Below, in pieces: positions 42,007 through 51,957 of a stretch of 64,000 nucleotides of DNA. Positions within the stretch are counted from its first letter, which is position 1, and each line of letters begins with the position of its first letter. The notes beneath the pieces are model-generated. The model searched no databases and was not told the origin of the DNA. It worked only from the letters and a program-made list of their open reading frames with translations. The position numbers were made by a program, and so were the translations under genes. Origin of the DNA: Methylocystis sp. ATCC 49242 (GTDB taxonomy: Bacteria > Pseudomonadota > Alphaproteobacteria > Rhizobiales > Beijerinckiaceae); contig NZ_KE124774.1 of assembly GCF_000188155.2 (NCBI RefSeq), forward strand, positions 3,168,356 to 3,232,355, read 5' to 3'.

Positions 42007-43329
42007 ATGTCGAATTTCTCGCCAACGGATGTTATCGCGCCGAGGGGGGGCGAAACCGCGCCGCTGCGTGAAAAATGGGGCTGGATGGTCGCCTTCGGCG
42101 CCGTGCTGGCGCTCGCGGGCTTCATCGCCCTGGGCAGCGTCGTGACGGCGACTTTCGCCAGCGTCTTCGTTGTCGGAATCGCGATGATCGCCAGCGGCGT
42201 CGTGGAGATGATCTACGCGGTCGTCGTGCGCTCCTGGAAGAAATTCTTCCTTTGGTCGCTCATCGGACTTCTCTATGTGGTCGCCGGCGTCGGCGTCGTC
42301 GAGAACCCGCTGTTGGCCGCAAAGTTCCTGACGCTTTTGATCGGCTCGGGCCTGATCGCCTCCGGGCTGGTGCGCACCTTCCTCGCTTTTCAACTGCCGA
42401 AGGAGGCCCCCTGGGTTTTCGTCGCGCTGTCGGGCGTCGTCACGCTGTTGCTCGGGCTGCTGATCATCATGCAGTGGCCGGTCTCCAGCCTCTGGGTGCT
42501 CGGCGCGTTTCTGGGCGTGGATCTGATTTTCGCGGGATCGAGCTGGATTGGAATGGGACTTTCTCTCAAGCGCGGCGAACCGGCCGGCCGCTTGGGCGTC
42601 ATTGGAGATGAAACCGGGAGCATCGTTATGCAAAGTGGATTTGGTCGCAAGCTTTTCGCCGAGTTTCTCGGCACGTTTTGGCTCGTCTTCGGCGGTTGCG
42701 GCAGCGCGCTGATCTCCGCCGGCTTCCCGCAGCTCGGCATCGGCTTCACGGGCGTCTCTCTCGCATTCGGCCTGACCGTGCTGACCGGCGCCTACGCCTT
42801 CGGGCATGTGTCCGGCGGGCACTTCAATCCGGCGGTTTCGCTCGGTCTCGCCGCCGCGGGCCGCTTCTCCTGGAAGGAGCTCGGGCCATACTGGATCGTG
42901 CAGCTTCTCGGCGCGACCTTCGCCGCCTTCGTGCTACTGAAGATCATGCAGGGAAACATCGACTTCTCGCTCGCCAACGGCTTCGCTGCGAATGGTTATG
43001 ATGAACATTCGCCCGCCGGTTTCACGATGCAGTCGGCCCTCATCATCGAGACCGTGCTGACGGCCTTCTTCCTTCTCGTCATCCTCGGCGTGACCGAAGG
43101 ACGCGCTCCCGTCGGTTTCGCGCCCCTGGCGATCGGTCTGGCGCTGACGCTGATCCACCTCGTCGACATCCCGGTCACGAACGCTTCGGTCAACCCGGCG
43201 CGCTCCACGAGTCAGGCGCTGTTCGTCGGGGGCTGGGCCATGGAGCAGCTATGGCTGTTCTGGGTGGCTCCGCTGCTGGGCGGGCTGATCGGCGGCGTCG
43301 TCCATCGCTTCACGCTTGCGGAAAACTGA
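42007..43329 (+). CDS. HdeD-family membrane protein fused in frame to aquaporin Z
   Basis: A 440-residue protein. Residues ~20-190 are an HdeD/DUF308 six-helix domain ([49 protein letters not shown]). From Met208 a complete AqpZ follows: [21 protein letters not shown], the first NPA in [10 protein letters not shown] and the second in NASVNPARS, ending HRFTLAEN. AqpZ alone would be 233 residues, the usual size. No stop separates the two, but Met208 (42628) has a GGGAG site 8 bp upstream, so free AqpZ could also be made. The first ATG has an AAGGAGG site. Probably water/osmotic and acid-stress related. Confidence 0.85.
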   Translation: MSNFSPTDVIAPRGGETAPLREKWGWMVAFGAVLALAGFIALGSVVTATFASVFVVGIAMIASGVVEMIYAVVVRSWKKFFLWSLIGLLYVVAGVGVVENPLLAAKFLTLLIGSGLIASGLVRTFLAFQLPKEAPWVFVALSGVVTLLLGLLIIMQWPVSSLWVLGAFLGVDLIFAGSSWIGMGLSLKRGEPAGRLGVIGDETGSIVMQSGFGRKLFAEFLGTFWLVFGGCGSALISAGFPQLGIGFTGVSLAFGLTVLTGAYAFGHVSGGHFNPAVSLGLAAAGRFSWKELGPYWIVQLLGATFAAFVLLKIMQGNIDFSLANGFAANGYDEHSPAGFTMQSALIIETVLTAFFLLVILGVTEGRAPVGFAPLAIGLALTLIHLVDIPVTNASVNPARSTSQALFVGGWAMEQLWLFWVAPLLGGLIGGVVHRFTLAEN

Positions 43330-43439
43330 GCGGGACGCGGCTTCGCTTTCCGCAGCATGATTGCGGCGCGGTTCGGCTGATAGACCGGACCGCGCCGTTT
43401 CCTTTTGAAATCATGGCGCGCCAGAGACGGCGCAAAGGG

Positions 43440-43928
43440 TCATGCGAGGGCCTCGGCGATCGCATCCGGCAGATTGGCCGGGATGAGTTTCTCGACCGAG
43501 AGAACGCTGATGAGATCGTCATCACGCGGGATCAGCCCGCGCAGAACTTTTCCCGAAGACGTCGAGGCCGTCTCCGGCGCCGCCTGAATTGCGTCGGGCG
43601 CGATTTCGAGAATCTCGGAAACCGAATCGACGAGATAGCCGACATCCTGGCCCGGCGACTCGATCACGATTACCGCATGCCGGGACGTGGGTTCGATCTG
43701 CGTGAAGCCCAGACATGCGGCGAGATCGATGACCGGCAGCACGGCGCCGCGCAGATTGACGACGCCGCGGACGTGTTCCGGCGCGAGCGCCAGCGGCGTC
43801 GCCGGCGTCCAGCCGCGAATTTCCCTGACCGACATGATGTCGACGCAGAAGCGTTGCGCGCCCAGCATGAAGGCCACGAATTTGACCGCGTCGCCGCTCA
43901 TGACGGCCTTGTCTGTCTGTTTCTGCAT
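43440..43928 (-). CDS. CheW-like chemotaxis adaptor
   Basis: Couples chemoreceptors to the CheA kinase in the cytoplasm. The 162-residue protein has a single CheW domain: FVAFMLGAQRFCVDIMSVREI, PEHVRGVVNLRGAVLPVIDLA (the classic NLRG-x-V-x-P-V-I-D block) and YLVDSVSEILEI. Its ATG overlaps the stop of the chemoreceptor gene (TGATG), so the two are co-translated. A dedicated receptor-adaptor pair; no cheA or cheY here. Confidence 0.92.
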   Translation of the reverse strand: MQKQTDKAVMSGDAVKFVAFMLGAQRFCVDIMSVREIRGWTPATPLALAPEHVRGVVNLRGAVLPVIDLAACLGFTQIEPTSRHAVIVIESPGQDVGYLVDSVSEILEIAPDAIQAAPETASTSSGKVLRGLIPRDDDLISVLSVEKLIPANLPDAIAEALA

Positions 43929-45553
43929 CAGAATTCCTCCCAGTTCTCTTCATCGGCGAGGGGCGCGGTCTTGCGGACGGCGCCGGCGTTCGAGACATGT
44001 TTGAGCGCCGGCGCGCCGCGACTCCTTTGGACGGAGATCGGGGCGGCGCCGCTCCTTCGATCCGGATTCCGCACGCCGACGCCAAATCCGGCGACGAGTT
44101 CGACCATCGCTTGCGTCTGCCGCCGCAGGCCCTGCGTCGCCGCGGTCGTCTCCTCGACCATCGCGGCGTTCTGTTGTGTGTTCTGGTCCATGCTGGAAAT
44201 GGCGACGTTGATCTCCCGTACTGTCGTCGCCTGCTCTCTCGCATTGCCTGAAATGTCCCTGACGAGACCGTCGACCTCCCTGATCTGATCGACCATTCTG
44301 GAGAGCGCCCCGCCGGTCCGATCGACGAGTTCGACGCCTCTGGCGACTTGGGAGGAGGAGGCCGAGATGAGCGACTTGATCTCCTTCGCGGCCTCGGCGG
44401 AACGCTGGGCGAGCGATCGCACTTCCGAGGCGACCACCGCGAAACCCCGTCCCGCCTCTCCCGCCCGCGCGGCCTCGATGCCGGCGTTGAGCGCGAGAAG
44501 ATTTGTCTGGAAGGCGATTTCGTCGATGACGCCGATGATCTGGCCGATGTCAGCTGATGATCTGTCGATCAGGCCCATGGCTTCGACGGCCTCTGCGACG
44601 ATTGCGCTGCTCGACTGGGCGTCGTCCTTCATGGCGCTGACGATGCTGCTCGCGCTGGCGGCCCCGTCGGCCGCGCGCTGCGCCGTGCTCGTGACCTGCT
44701 CCATGGCGGCCGATGTTTCTTCCAGCGCCGCCGCCTGTTGCTCCGTGCGCCTGGAAAGATCATCGGCGGCGGCGGCGATCTCGTCGGTCATCGCGCCGAT
44801 TTCCCCTGCGTTGCCGGTGATTTCGGAGACCGCGCCCTCGAGCAGTTCGAGCGCCCTGTTGAAATCGTTCTGCACGCCGGCGTAGGCCTCGGGCATATCG
44901 TCGTCCACGCGACACGTCAGGTCTTTCGACGCAAGCTTGCCGAGCGCGGCGCCGATGGAGTTCGTCACGAGCGCGCGTTCGCTCGCCTTCGCTTCCGCTT
45001 CGCCCTTCAGACGCGCCTCCTCGGCGGCGTCGAGATAGACGGAAATCGCAATATCCATGTCGAGCAGGACGGCCTTGACGAGAGAGGCGAGCGCGGCCCC
45101 GATCTCCGCGCCCGTTTCCCTGCTCCCGCGCTGGAAGAGACTTCCCTTCGGCCAGACGTCGGCGACAATGGACGCAATGAGATGTTCCAGGATCAGCGCA
45201 TAGCCGCCGATATACCAGCGCGGCTCCAGCCCGATGCGGGCGTGCGCCATGCCGATCGCGCGCACATTGCTGGCGAAGCGGTCGTCGAAATTGCCGGAGC
45301 TGATCGATTCCCAGTGACCGATCTGCGCTTTCCGGGCGCCGGTGAGATGCGCGTCGTCCCGGAACAGGCGGCGCATCTGCGGCGTCGCCCGCACGGTCGC
45401 GTAGAATTTGTCGAGCGCAACGGGAAGCTCGCGTTGGACGACAGGCTGGAGGCGACGAATGGACTCGGATGCGGATTGGTTTAGCCCGATGAAAGACATG
45501 CGTTCTGCAAGGTCGACGTTCATTTGAACGGGAGGAGAATTCATTGCCGTCAT
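43928..45553 (-). CDS. Soluble methyl-accepting chemotaxis protein with globin-coupled sensor domain (HemAT-like)
   Basis: A 541-residue cytoplasmic receptor without transmembrane segments. Residues ~15-175 are a protoglobin sensor. His104 in [16 protein letters not shown] is the expected haem-proximal ligand, so it likely senses O2 (or NO/CO). A linker and a long coiled coil lead to the signalling tip [23 protein letters not shown] near residue 375, the universal MCP hairpin. The start is uncertain between 45553 ([12 protein letters not shown] very close) and 45544. It is translationally coupled to cheW downstream. Confidence 0.9.
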   Translation of the reverse strand: MTAMNSPPVQMNVDLAERMSFIGLNQSASESIRRLQPVVQRELPVALDKFYATVRATPQMRRLFRDDAHLTGARKAQIGHWESISSGNFDDRFASNVRAIGMAHARIGLEPRWYIGGYALILEHLIASIVADVWPKGSLFQRGSRETGAEIGAALASLVKAVLLDMDIAISVYLDAAEEARLKGEAEAKASERALVTNSIGAALGKLASKDLTCRVDDDMPEAYAGVQNDFNRALELLEGAVSEITGNAGEIGAMTDEIAAAADDLSRRTEQQAAALEETSAAMEQVTSTAQRAADGAASASSIVSAMKDDAQSSSAIVAEAVEAMGLIDRSSADIGQIIGVIDEIAFQTNLLALNAGIEAARAGEAGRGFAVVASEVRSLAQRSAEAAKEIKSLISASSSQVARGVELVDRTGGALSRMVDQIREVDGLVRDISGNAREQATTVREINVAISSMDQNTQQNAAMVEETTAATQGLRRQTQAMVELVAGFGVGVRNPDRRSGAAPISVQRSRGAPALKHVSNAGAVRKTAPLADEENWEEF

Positions 45554-46058
45554 TTTCCTGGTCTGTGAGATCGGAAAGCGTCGCTCCAGTTTGGCTTCAT
45601 CAGGAGGATCAAAGGCCTTCAACCGGGAAGCCGGTCGCGTCGCTCCACGGGAGGAGACGCTGCGTCAATCGGAGGGAGCGCGCGTCGCGCCCGCGACCTT
45701 CAAAGGCGTCGCGAGGGCGTCCCGTCTCAATTTCTTTCTTGATTGGTCACTTCATTCCGGTCGCGCCGGCGCGATCTGGCGGCTTCATGCCTCCGGGCGG
45801 CGGCTGAAAATCACGCCCCCGGCAAATCGATGTCCCGCTTTAACGGTCAGGATCTTTTATAACCGCTTCTGATTAACGTAGTCTTTTACACACTTCGTTG
45901 AAAAAGGCGCGCAGCCGCGTTTTCAGCCTGCCCGCGAGCTTTCGTTCTGCCTCGGAAAGTGGACGCAATGAAATGACGCGTAATGGCGCCATGAATTTAA
46001 ATGCTGGCTGGGCGTCGGGCCGCGTTTAAACCGCAGCCCCGCTTCGATTATTGTGAGT
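45554..46058. other. Gene-free region between the chemoreceptor and the FAD oxidoreductase
   Basis: About 500 bp upstream of the minus-strand chemoreceptor gene and downstream of the minus-strand oxidoreductase gene. It contains AT-richer patches (45855-45900 and 45985-46035) that may hold promoter elements. I see no convincing gene, RNA or strong terminator. Confidence 0.5.
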
Positions 46059-47633
46059 TCATCCTTCGGCGCCGGCGGAAAGTCGCCTCTCGGCCATTCG
46101 CGCGGCCTCCGCGCCGGAGAGCATCGCGCCATTGAAGCCATGTTCGCCGCCGAAGGCGGAGGCGAGATAGAGCCCCTGAATGGGCGTCGCCGGCGTGCGC
46201 GGAAAGCCCGACAGAATCGGCTCCTCGGCCGGCAGGGCGGCGAAACCGTAGACCGCGCCCTCGGGCGTGTTGAGATAGCTCGACATGGAGAAAGCGTTGA
46301 GCAGCATGCGCGACGTCACGAGTTTGGAGAATCCCGGATAGTCGCGCTCCAGCGACGCCTGGATCGCGTCGAGCCAGCGCTCGCGGCGTTCGAGCGCCGT
46401 TTCCTTCGACACGCCTTTCCAATTGTCGAGCCGATCGAGCCCCAGCACGCTGAGCAGGATCGGCGGCTCGTCCCAGAGGCCGGAATCCACGGCCGTGAAA
46501 TTCGCGATCGTGTGCAGCGGCAATTCGCCTTTCGGCACGTCCGCCATCGCGGAGGCGCCGTCGCCATATTGATCGAAGCGCTGCATGCCGTCCGGCATCA
46601 CGATGGTCGAAAAATCCTTCAGACCGACGGTCGAGGGTTTCGCGCTGAGGCCGAAATTGGCGGAAAACAGCGAGGTCGAAAGACGGCGGGCCCCGAAGGC
46701 TTCCTCCATCTTTGCGCGCGCGGGAGCGTCCATCATTGCGGCCGCGACGGAGGGCGCGCAATTGGCCATGACGACACGCGCTTCGACGCGTTCCTCATTG
46801 TCGCCGGCGCGTCGCGCGACGTGCCGGATCGCGACGGCGTTTCCATCCGCATCGGTCTCGATCTTCGTGACGAGGCGGCCCATGCGCACGACCCCGCCGC
46901 TCTTTGTGATGACCTTCGCCAGCTTGAGGCTCAGTTGCCGCGAGCCTCCCTTGATATAGGCTCCGCCGGAGGCGATGTAGCCGCCCTGCGCGAGCGCGTA
47001 AAATATCCACCACAGATTGCGCGGATCGTCGCCATAATAGGCGAGATTGGCGCCGAGCGCGCATTTCAATCCTTCCGCGCCGGCGAAGTCGCGCGTGAAA
47101 ATCTCGTCGAGCGAATTCTGCCAGCCCGCGGCGGCGGGCGCGACCTCCCAGAGCCCTCGCGTGAATTTGGCGAGCGAACCTTCCGCGCGCGCCTGTTTCA
47201 GCGTCCACATGGCGTCGTGGATCTGCTCCACCTCGCCGAGGAAGCGCTTGATGGCGGCGCGCTTGTCGGGGAAACGCGCGGCGAGCGCCTCATACGCGGC
47301 CTCGAATCCGCAGGGAAGCTCGAAGGCTTCGCCGATCGGGCCGCCGCGAACCTTGTAGAGCGGTCCGGTGGGTTGCCATTCGATCTCGTTCAGAATTCCG
47401 AGCTGGCTCAATATGTCGTGTTTCACGTCGCGCGGATTGCGCGCGTCGGACGTCTGGTGCAAAGAGGCTTCGATCGAAAGATCGCCGACCTTGTAGACCG
47501 AGGCGGCGCCGCCGAGGCTGAAGTTTCGCTCCAGCAGACAGACGCTGTATCCGGCGTGCGCCAGCAGCGCCCCCGCGGTGAGGCCGCCAAGTCCGGAGCC
47601 GATCACCACGGCGTCGAATTTCTTGTCTGTCAT
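46059..47633 (-). CDS. FAD-dependent oxidoreductase of the phytoene desaturase/carotenoid isomerase (CrtISO-like) family
   Basis: A 524-residue flavoprotein with an N-terminal dinucleotide-binding motif AVVIGSGLGGLTAGALLAHAG and ERNFSLGGAASVY. The mid-region motif YYGDDPRNLWWIFYALAQGGY and the C-terminal FAD-contact block GLYLASAFGGEHGFNGAMLSG are also present. The layout matches CrtISO/retinol-saturase-like enzymes, acting on polyene or isoprenoid substrates. No carotenoid synthesis genes are adjacent. The ATG at 47633 (MTDKKFDA) is placed by the family start; its ribosome site is weak. Confidence 0.82.
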   Translation of the reverse strand: MTDKKFDAVVIGSGLGGLTAGALLAHAGYSVCLLERNFSLGGAASVYKVGDLSIEASLHQTSDARNPRDVKHDILSQLGILNEIEWQPTGPLYKVRGGPIGEAFELPCGFEAAYEALAARFPDKRAAIKRFLGEVEQIHDAMWTLKQARAEGSLAKFTRGLWEVAPAAAGWQNSLDEIFTRDFAGAEGLKCALGANLAYYGDDPRNLWWIFYALAQGGYIASGGAYIKGGSRQLSLKLAKVITKSGGVVRMGRLVTKIETDADGNAVAIRHVARRAGDNEERVEARVVMANCAPSVAAAMMDAPARAKMEEAFGARRLSTSLFSANFGLSAKPSTVGLKDFSTIVMPDGMQRFDQYGDGASAMADVPKGELPLHTIANFTAVDSGLWDEPPILLSVLGLDRLDNWKGVSKETALERRERWLDAIQASLERDYPGFSKLVTSRMLLNAFSMSSYLNTPEGAVYGFAALPAEEPILSGFPRTPATPIQGLYLASAFGGEHGFNGAMLSGAEAARMAERRLSAGAEG

Positions 47634-47763
47634 TGGAGCGTCGTCGCCTCTTTCTTCGTCTCGCCGCATATAGACATGCGGGCGCTCTCTGGCCAAAGCC
47701 GGAATCCGCTCCAACATAGCATGGCGCGACGCTTGGTCGCGGTCCCCCTTCGAGGAAGCGTCA

Positions 47764-48165
47764 ATGAGCGATGAAAGCTTTCCGGTCACGCGCAGCGACG
47801 AGGAATGGCGCGCGCGCCTCACGCGCGAGCAATATGAGGTGATGCGCGGCCACGGCACCGAAAGGCCGGGAAGTTGCGCCCTCAATCACGAGAAGCGGTG
47901 CGGCGTATTTCAATGCGCGGGCTGCGATCAGCCCCTGTTTCGCTCGGGGGAGAAATTCGACAGCGGCACGGGCTGGCCGAGCTTCTTCGATCCTCTCCCC
48001 GACGCGCTCGGCTCGACGGTCGACCGCAGCTACGGCATGATTCGCACGGAAGTGCACTGCAGCCGCTGCGGCTCGCATCTCGGCCATGTCTTCCCTGACG
48101 GTCCGCCGCCGACAGGGCTGCGCTACTGCATCAATGGCGTCGCGCTGAATTTCATTCCCGAATGA
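47764..48165 (+). CDS. msrB: Peptide-methionine (R)-S-oxide reductase
   Basis: Repairs oxidised methionine in proteins. The 133 residues show two zinc-binding C-x2-C pairs (CAGC and CSRC), [16 protein letters not shown], and the catalytic Cys in [11 protein letters not shown]. No signal peptide, so cytoplasmic. Divergent from the FAD oxidoreductase gene, 130 bp away. Confidence 0.96.
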   Translation: MSDESFPVTRSDEEWRARLTREQYEVMRGHGTERPGSCALNHEKRCGVFQCAGCDQPLFRSGEKFDSGTGWPSFFDPLPDALGSTVDRSYGMIRTEVHCSRCGSHLGHVFPDGPPPTGLRYCINGVALNFIPE

Positions 48166-48836
48166 AATGAGTCGTCGATACGGCTTTGCGATAGGCCGAT
48201 AGAGTCAACCCTGCGACAGCGCCTGCGACAAAATATTTTTGTGCGTATCTCGGAAACGGGTCTCGCCCGCCCTTAACCTCCATGGCCGGATAGGCATGGG
48301 CGGGCCTTCAATTCGACCGTGGGACGGAAAGCTTCGCAAGACAGCCCATCACATCGGACTTGGCCGTGCCGGGAAAAGCATAAAGTTTCCAAACTTTTTT
48401 ACCCTTTGGACATCGGTAATTCAAAGCCAGTCTTTTCGGGCGGGTCATGGGTAGGCATGGCGCCCGGCTTGTCGAATATGCGACATCGCCCGGCGCGTCG
48501 TCGCGAGAATGGGCGCCGTTGCAAAATTCATGACGAATCCCGCACGCCGCCGCATGGCGGCCCGCTTGACGCGCAATTTTGATTCCCGTCATACGAAACT
48601 CGCGGAACTGGAATTTGACGCGAGACGGGCGCGCGGGCGGCGGCACCTGCGGCAAGCGGCGCTCTTGATGCGTAAACGGTAACTAACTACGGTCGCGGAA
48701 AAAGGCTGGAGCCTGACGTGAAATCAGGCGATCGGCCCGGCCGCGGGGGGTGGCGCGGCGCGCCGCTGTTCGCTCCAGACGACCGAATAAATTTCCAGGG
48801 CCTGTGCAACGCAGGCCCGAGAGGGAGTGGAGCTAT
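48166..48836. other. Long upstream region of the serine-cycle operon
   Basis: About 670 bp without a convincing gene. It holds an 8-bp GCCCGCCC/GGGCGGGC dyad (48265-48272 with 48298-48305), which may end msrB transcription. There is a short GCCTGA/TCAGGC hairpin near 48714-48732, and a 7-bp GGGCCTG/CAGGCCC hairpin at 48798-48818 just before the ftfL ribosome site. The operon promoter presumably lies here. I looked for known folate or ZTP riboswitch signatures and found none. Confidence 0.5.
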
Positions 48837-50573
48837 ATGTCGTCAACAACGTCAGCCGCCGCGCCGGGCGCGAGCGGAAAAGACAACCAGCATCTCGCGC
48901 CCAAGTCGGACATCGAGATCTCCCAGGCCGCCAGAATGCGGCCCATCGTCGATGTCGCGCGCGACAAGCTCGGCATCCCCGCCGAACATGTGCAGCCCTA
49001 CGGCCATTACAAGGGCAAGATTTCGCTCGATTACATCGCCTCGCTCGAAGGCAAGCCCGACGGCAAGCTGATCCTCGTCACCGCGATCACGCCGACCCCC
49101 GCGGGCGAGGGCAAGACGACCACCACGGTCGGCCTCACCGACGGCCTCAACCACATCGGCAAGAAGGCGCTCTGCTGCCTGCGCGAGCCGTCTCTCGGCC
49201 CGTGCTTCGGCGTCAAGGGCGGCGCGGCCGGCGGCGGCTACGCCCAGGTCGTGCCGATGGAGGACATCAACCTCCACTTCACCGGCGACTTCCACGCCAT
49301 CGGCGCGGCGAACAATCTGCTCGCGGCGCTGATCGACAATCACATCTACTGGGGCAATCAGCCGGCGATCGACTCGCGCCGCGTCAGCTGGCGCCGCGTC
49401 GTCGACATGAACGACCGCGCGCTGCGCTCGGTCGTTTCGTCGCTCGGCGGCGTCGCCAACGGCTTCGCCCGCGAGGACGGCTTCGACATCACCGTCGCGT
49501 CGGAAGTGATGGCGATCTTCTGTCTGGCGTCGAACTTCGCCGATCTCCAGCAGCGCCTCGGCAACATCGTCGTCGCCCAGACGCGAGACAAGAAGAACGT
49601 GCGCGCGAGCGAGGTGCATGCGGCGGGCTCCATGGCCGCGCTGCTCAAGGACGCCATCGCGCCCAACCTCGTGCAGACGCTCGAGAACAACCCGGCGATC
49701 ATCCATGGCGGCCCCTTCGCCAACATCGCCCATGGCTGCAACTCGGTCATCGCCACCAAGGCCGGCCTCAAGCTCGCCGACTATGTCGTGACGGAAGCCG
49801 GCTTCGGCGCCGATCTCGGCGCGGAGAAGTTCTTCGACATCAAGTGCCGCAAGGCCGGTCTCAAGCCCGACATCACCGTCATCGTCGCGACCATCCGCGC
49901 GCTCAAGATGCACGGCGGCGTCGCCAAGGAAGACCTGAAGGCCGAGAACGTCGAAGCCGTCGAGAAGGGATTTGCGAATCTCAAGCGCCACATCGGCAAC
50001 GTGCGCAAGTTCGGCGTGCCGGTGCTCGTCACGGTCAACAAGTTCTCGTCCGACACGCCGGCCGAGATGGCGGCGCTCGACAGGCTCTGCAAGAACGAGG
50101 CGGTCGAGTGCGTCGTGGCGGACAATTGGGGCTCCGGCGGCGCGGGCGCGGCGGATCTCGCGACGGCGGTCGTCAAGACGATCGAGACGCAGCCGTCGAA
50201 CTTCAAGCCGCTTTATCCCGACGAGACGCCGCTCGCCGAAAAGGTGCGCACCATCGCCAAGGAGCTCTACGGCGCCGCCGACATCTCCTACGACGCGAGC
50301 ATCAAGGCGCGATTTGCGGAGTTGGAGAAAGAAGGCTTCGGCAATTTCCCCGTCTGCATCGCCAAGACGCAATACAGCTTCTCGACCGACGCCAATGCAA
50401 AGGGAGCGCCCTCCGGATTCACCATCCCGATCCGCGAGCTGCGTCTTTCGGCCGGCGCCGAGTTCATCGTCGTGGTCTGCGGCGACATCATGACCATGCC
50501 CGGCCTGCCGAAGGTCCCGGCCGCCAACAATATCGCGGTGGACGCGAACGGCCGTATCGCCGGCCTGTTCTAG
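48837..50573 (+). CDS. ftfL: Formate--tetrahydrofolate ligase
   Basis: ATP-dependent ligation of formate to H4F, the entry of C1 units into the serine cycle in methylotrophs. The 578-residue protein has the family ATP-binding block [16 protein letters not shown] (85-100), then [22 protein letters not shown] in outline, and the C-terminal [12 protein letters not shown]. It has ~20 extra N-terminal residues relative to many homologues. The ATG at 48837 has a GGAG site 6 bp upstream. First gene of the operon, 94 bp before sgaA. Confidence 0.97.
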   Translation: MSSTTSAAAPGASGKDNQHLAPKSDIEISQAARMRPIVDVARDKLGIPAEHVQPYGHYKGKISLDYIASLEGKPDGKLILVTAITPTPAGEGKTTTTVGLTDGLNHIGKKALCCLREPSLGPCFGVKGGAAGGGYAQVVPMEDINLHFTGDFHAIGAANNLLAALIDNHIYWGNQPAIDSRRVSWRRVVDMNDRALRSVVSSLGGVANGFAREDGFDITVASEVMAIFCLASNFADLQQRLGNIVVAQTRDKKNVRASEVHAAGSMAALLKDAIAPNLVQTLENNPAIIHGGPFANIAHGCNSVIATKAGLKLADYVVTEAGFGADLGAEKFFDIKCRKAGLKPDITVIVATIRALKMHGGVAKEDLKAENVEAVEKGFANLKRHIGNVRKFGVPVLVTVNKFSSDTPAEMAALDRLCKNEAVECVVADNWGSGGAGAADLATAVVKTIETQPSNFKPLYPDETPLAEKVRTIAKELYGAADISYDASIKARFAELEKEGFGNFPVCIAKTQYSFSTDANAKGAPSGFTIPIRELRLSAGAEFIVVVCGDIMTMPGLPKVPAANNIAVDANGRIAGLF

Positions 50574-50667
50574 TCGCCCGCGCGATAGCCAAGAAATCCG
50601 CGGCGCCGCTCGTCGGCGCCGCTGGTCGATCATCCTGGAAATCAATCTGCTCGAAAGGAGCCAGCTA

Positions 50668-51861
50668 ATGTTGAATTCCCGCGTCCCCGGTAAGAATTTC
50701 CTTTTCGTGCCGGGCCCGACCAACCTTCCCGACCGCGTCGTGCGCGCCATGGCCGTCGCCTCGGAAGACCATCGCTCGCCGACCTTCCCCGATCTGGTGA
50801 AGCCGCTTTTCCCCGGCCTGAAGAAGGTGTTCGGCACGGAGAAGGGCCACGCCTTCATTTTCCCGGCTTCCGGCACCGGCGGCTGGGAAGCGGCGATCAC
50901 CAACACCCTGTCGCCCGGCGACAAGGTTCTCGCCCAGCGCTTTGGCCAGTTCTCCCATCTTTGGATCGACCTGTGCCGCCGTCAGGGCCTCGAGGTCATC
51001 GTGCAGGAGCGTCCGTGGGGCACCGGCAATGATCCGGAGCTGATCGAGGAGACGTTGAAGGCCGACAAGAACCACGAGATCAAGGCCGTTCTCGCCACGC
51101 ACAATGAGACCGCCACGGGCGTGACCTCGGACATTGGCGCCGTCCGCAAGGCGATCGACGCGGCCAAGCATCCGGCGATGCTCTTCGTCGACGGCGTGTC
51201 GTCTGTCGCTTCGCTCGAGTTCAAGATGGACGAATGGGGCGTGGACGTCATTGTCTCCGGCTCACAGAAGGGCTTCATGCTGCCGGCCGGCCTGCTGCTG
51301 ATGGCGGCGAGCCCGAAGGCGATCGAGAAAGGCAAGACCAACAAGGGTCGCCGCGCCTATTTCGAGTTCCAGGACATGATCGCCCAGAACGCGAACGGCT
51401 ATTTCCCCTATACGCCGTCCGTTCCGCTGCTCTACGGACTCAAGGAAGCGCTCTCGATCCTGTTCGAAGAAGGCCTCGACCAGGTCTACAAGCGCCACCA
51501 TCATCTCGCCGAAGGCTGCCGCGCGGCGGTTGCGGCCTGGGGCCTGAAGACCTGCGCCAAGGAGCCGAAGTGGAATTCGGACACGGTGACGGCCATCGTC
51601 GTGCCGGAAGGCTTCGACGCCGCCAAGGTCATCGAGACCGCCTACAAGCGCTATAACCTCGCGCTGGGCGCCGGCCTGTCGGAAGTCGCCGGCAAGGTGT
51701 TCCGCATCGGCCATCTCGGCGACCTCAACGAGCTGATGCTGCTCGGCGCCATCGCGGGCGCGGAAATGGCGATGCTCGACAACGGCATCAAGATCCAGCC
51801 CGGCTCCGGCGTCGCGGCCGCTCAGGCCGTCTTCCGCGCCAATCCGCTGCTGAAGATGTAA
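50668..51861 (+). CDS. sgaA: Serine--glyoxylate aminotransferase
   Basis: PLP enzyme converting serine plus glyoxylate to hydroxypyruvate plus glycine, the key step of the serine cycle. The 397 residues begin with the FVPGPTNLPDRVVRAM block, and Lys201 in SGSQKGFMLPAG binds PLP. The preceding DGVSSVASLEF contains the PLP-stabilising Asp. A GGAG ribosome site precedes the ATG. It is followed by a hairpin and then hprA, which uses its product. Confidence 0.97.
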   Translation: MLNSRVPGKNFLFVPGPTNLPDRVVRAMAVASEDHRSPTFPDLVKPLFPGLKKVFGTEKGHAFIFPASGTGGWEAAITNTLSPGDKVLAQRFGQFSHLWIDLCRRQGLEVIVQERPWGTGNDPELIEETLKADKNHEIKAVLATHNETATGVTSDIGAVRKAIDAAKHPAMLFVDGVSSVASLEFKMDEWGVDVIVSGSQKGFMLPAGLLLMAASPKAIEKGKTNKGRRAYFEFQDMIAQNANGYFPYTPSVPLLYGLKEALSILFEEGLDQVYKRHHHLAEGCRAAVAAWGLKTCAKEPKWNSDTVTAIVVPEGFDAAKVIETAYKRYNLALGAGLSEVAGKVFRIGHLGDLNELMLLGAIAGAEMAMLDNGIKIQPGSGVAAAQAVFRANPLLKM

Positions 51862-51871
51862 TCTGAAAATC

Positions 51872-51901
51872 GCCCTCTCCCTGCCCGCGCAGGGGGAGGG
51901 C
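51872..51901 (+). terminator. Intergenic hairpin between sgaA and hprA
   Basis: A 12-bp stem with one G-T pair (51872-51883 with 51890-51901, 6-nt loop), 10 bp after the sgaA stop. There is no T-run, so partial attenuation or mRNA end protection is more likely than full termination. Confidence 0.55.
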
Positions 51902-51957
51902 CTCCGCGTCGCCGCGGAAAAAAGCGCTGAAAAAAGCAAAAGAACCGGGGGAAGTTC

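Noticed and set aside
45544-45870. Open frame upstream of the chemoreceptor containing a Gly/Pro-rich end, first compared with the riboswitch repeat
   Set aside because: Resemblance is limited to a few glycine codons; it lacks P1, the CTGATG core and the pseudoknot.
48308-48655. 115-residue minus-strand open frame upstream of ftfL
   Set aside because: No convincing ribosome site, mixed composition, no family resemblance; region is better explained as promoter and leader.
48690-48836. ZTP or tetrahydrofolate riboswitch in front of ftfL
   Set aside because: Some short hairpins are present, but the conserved ZTP CCGCCUGGGC-type segment and THF core are not.
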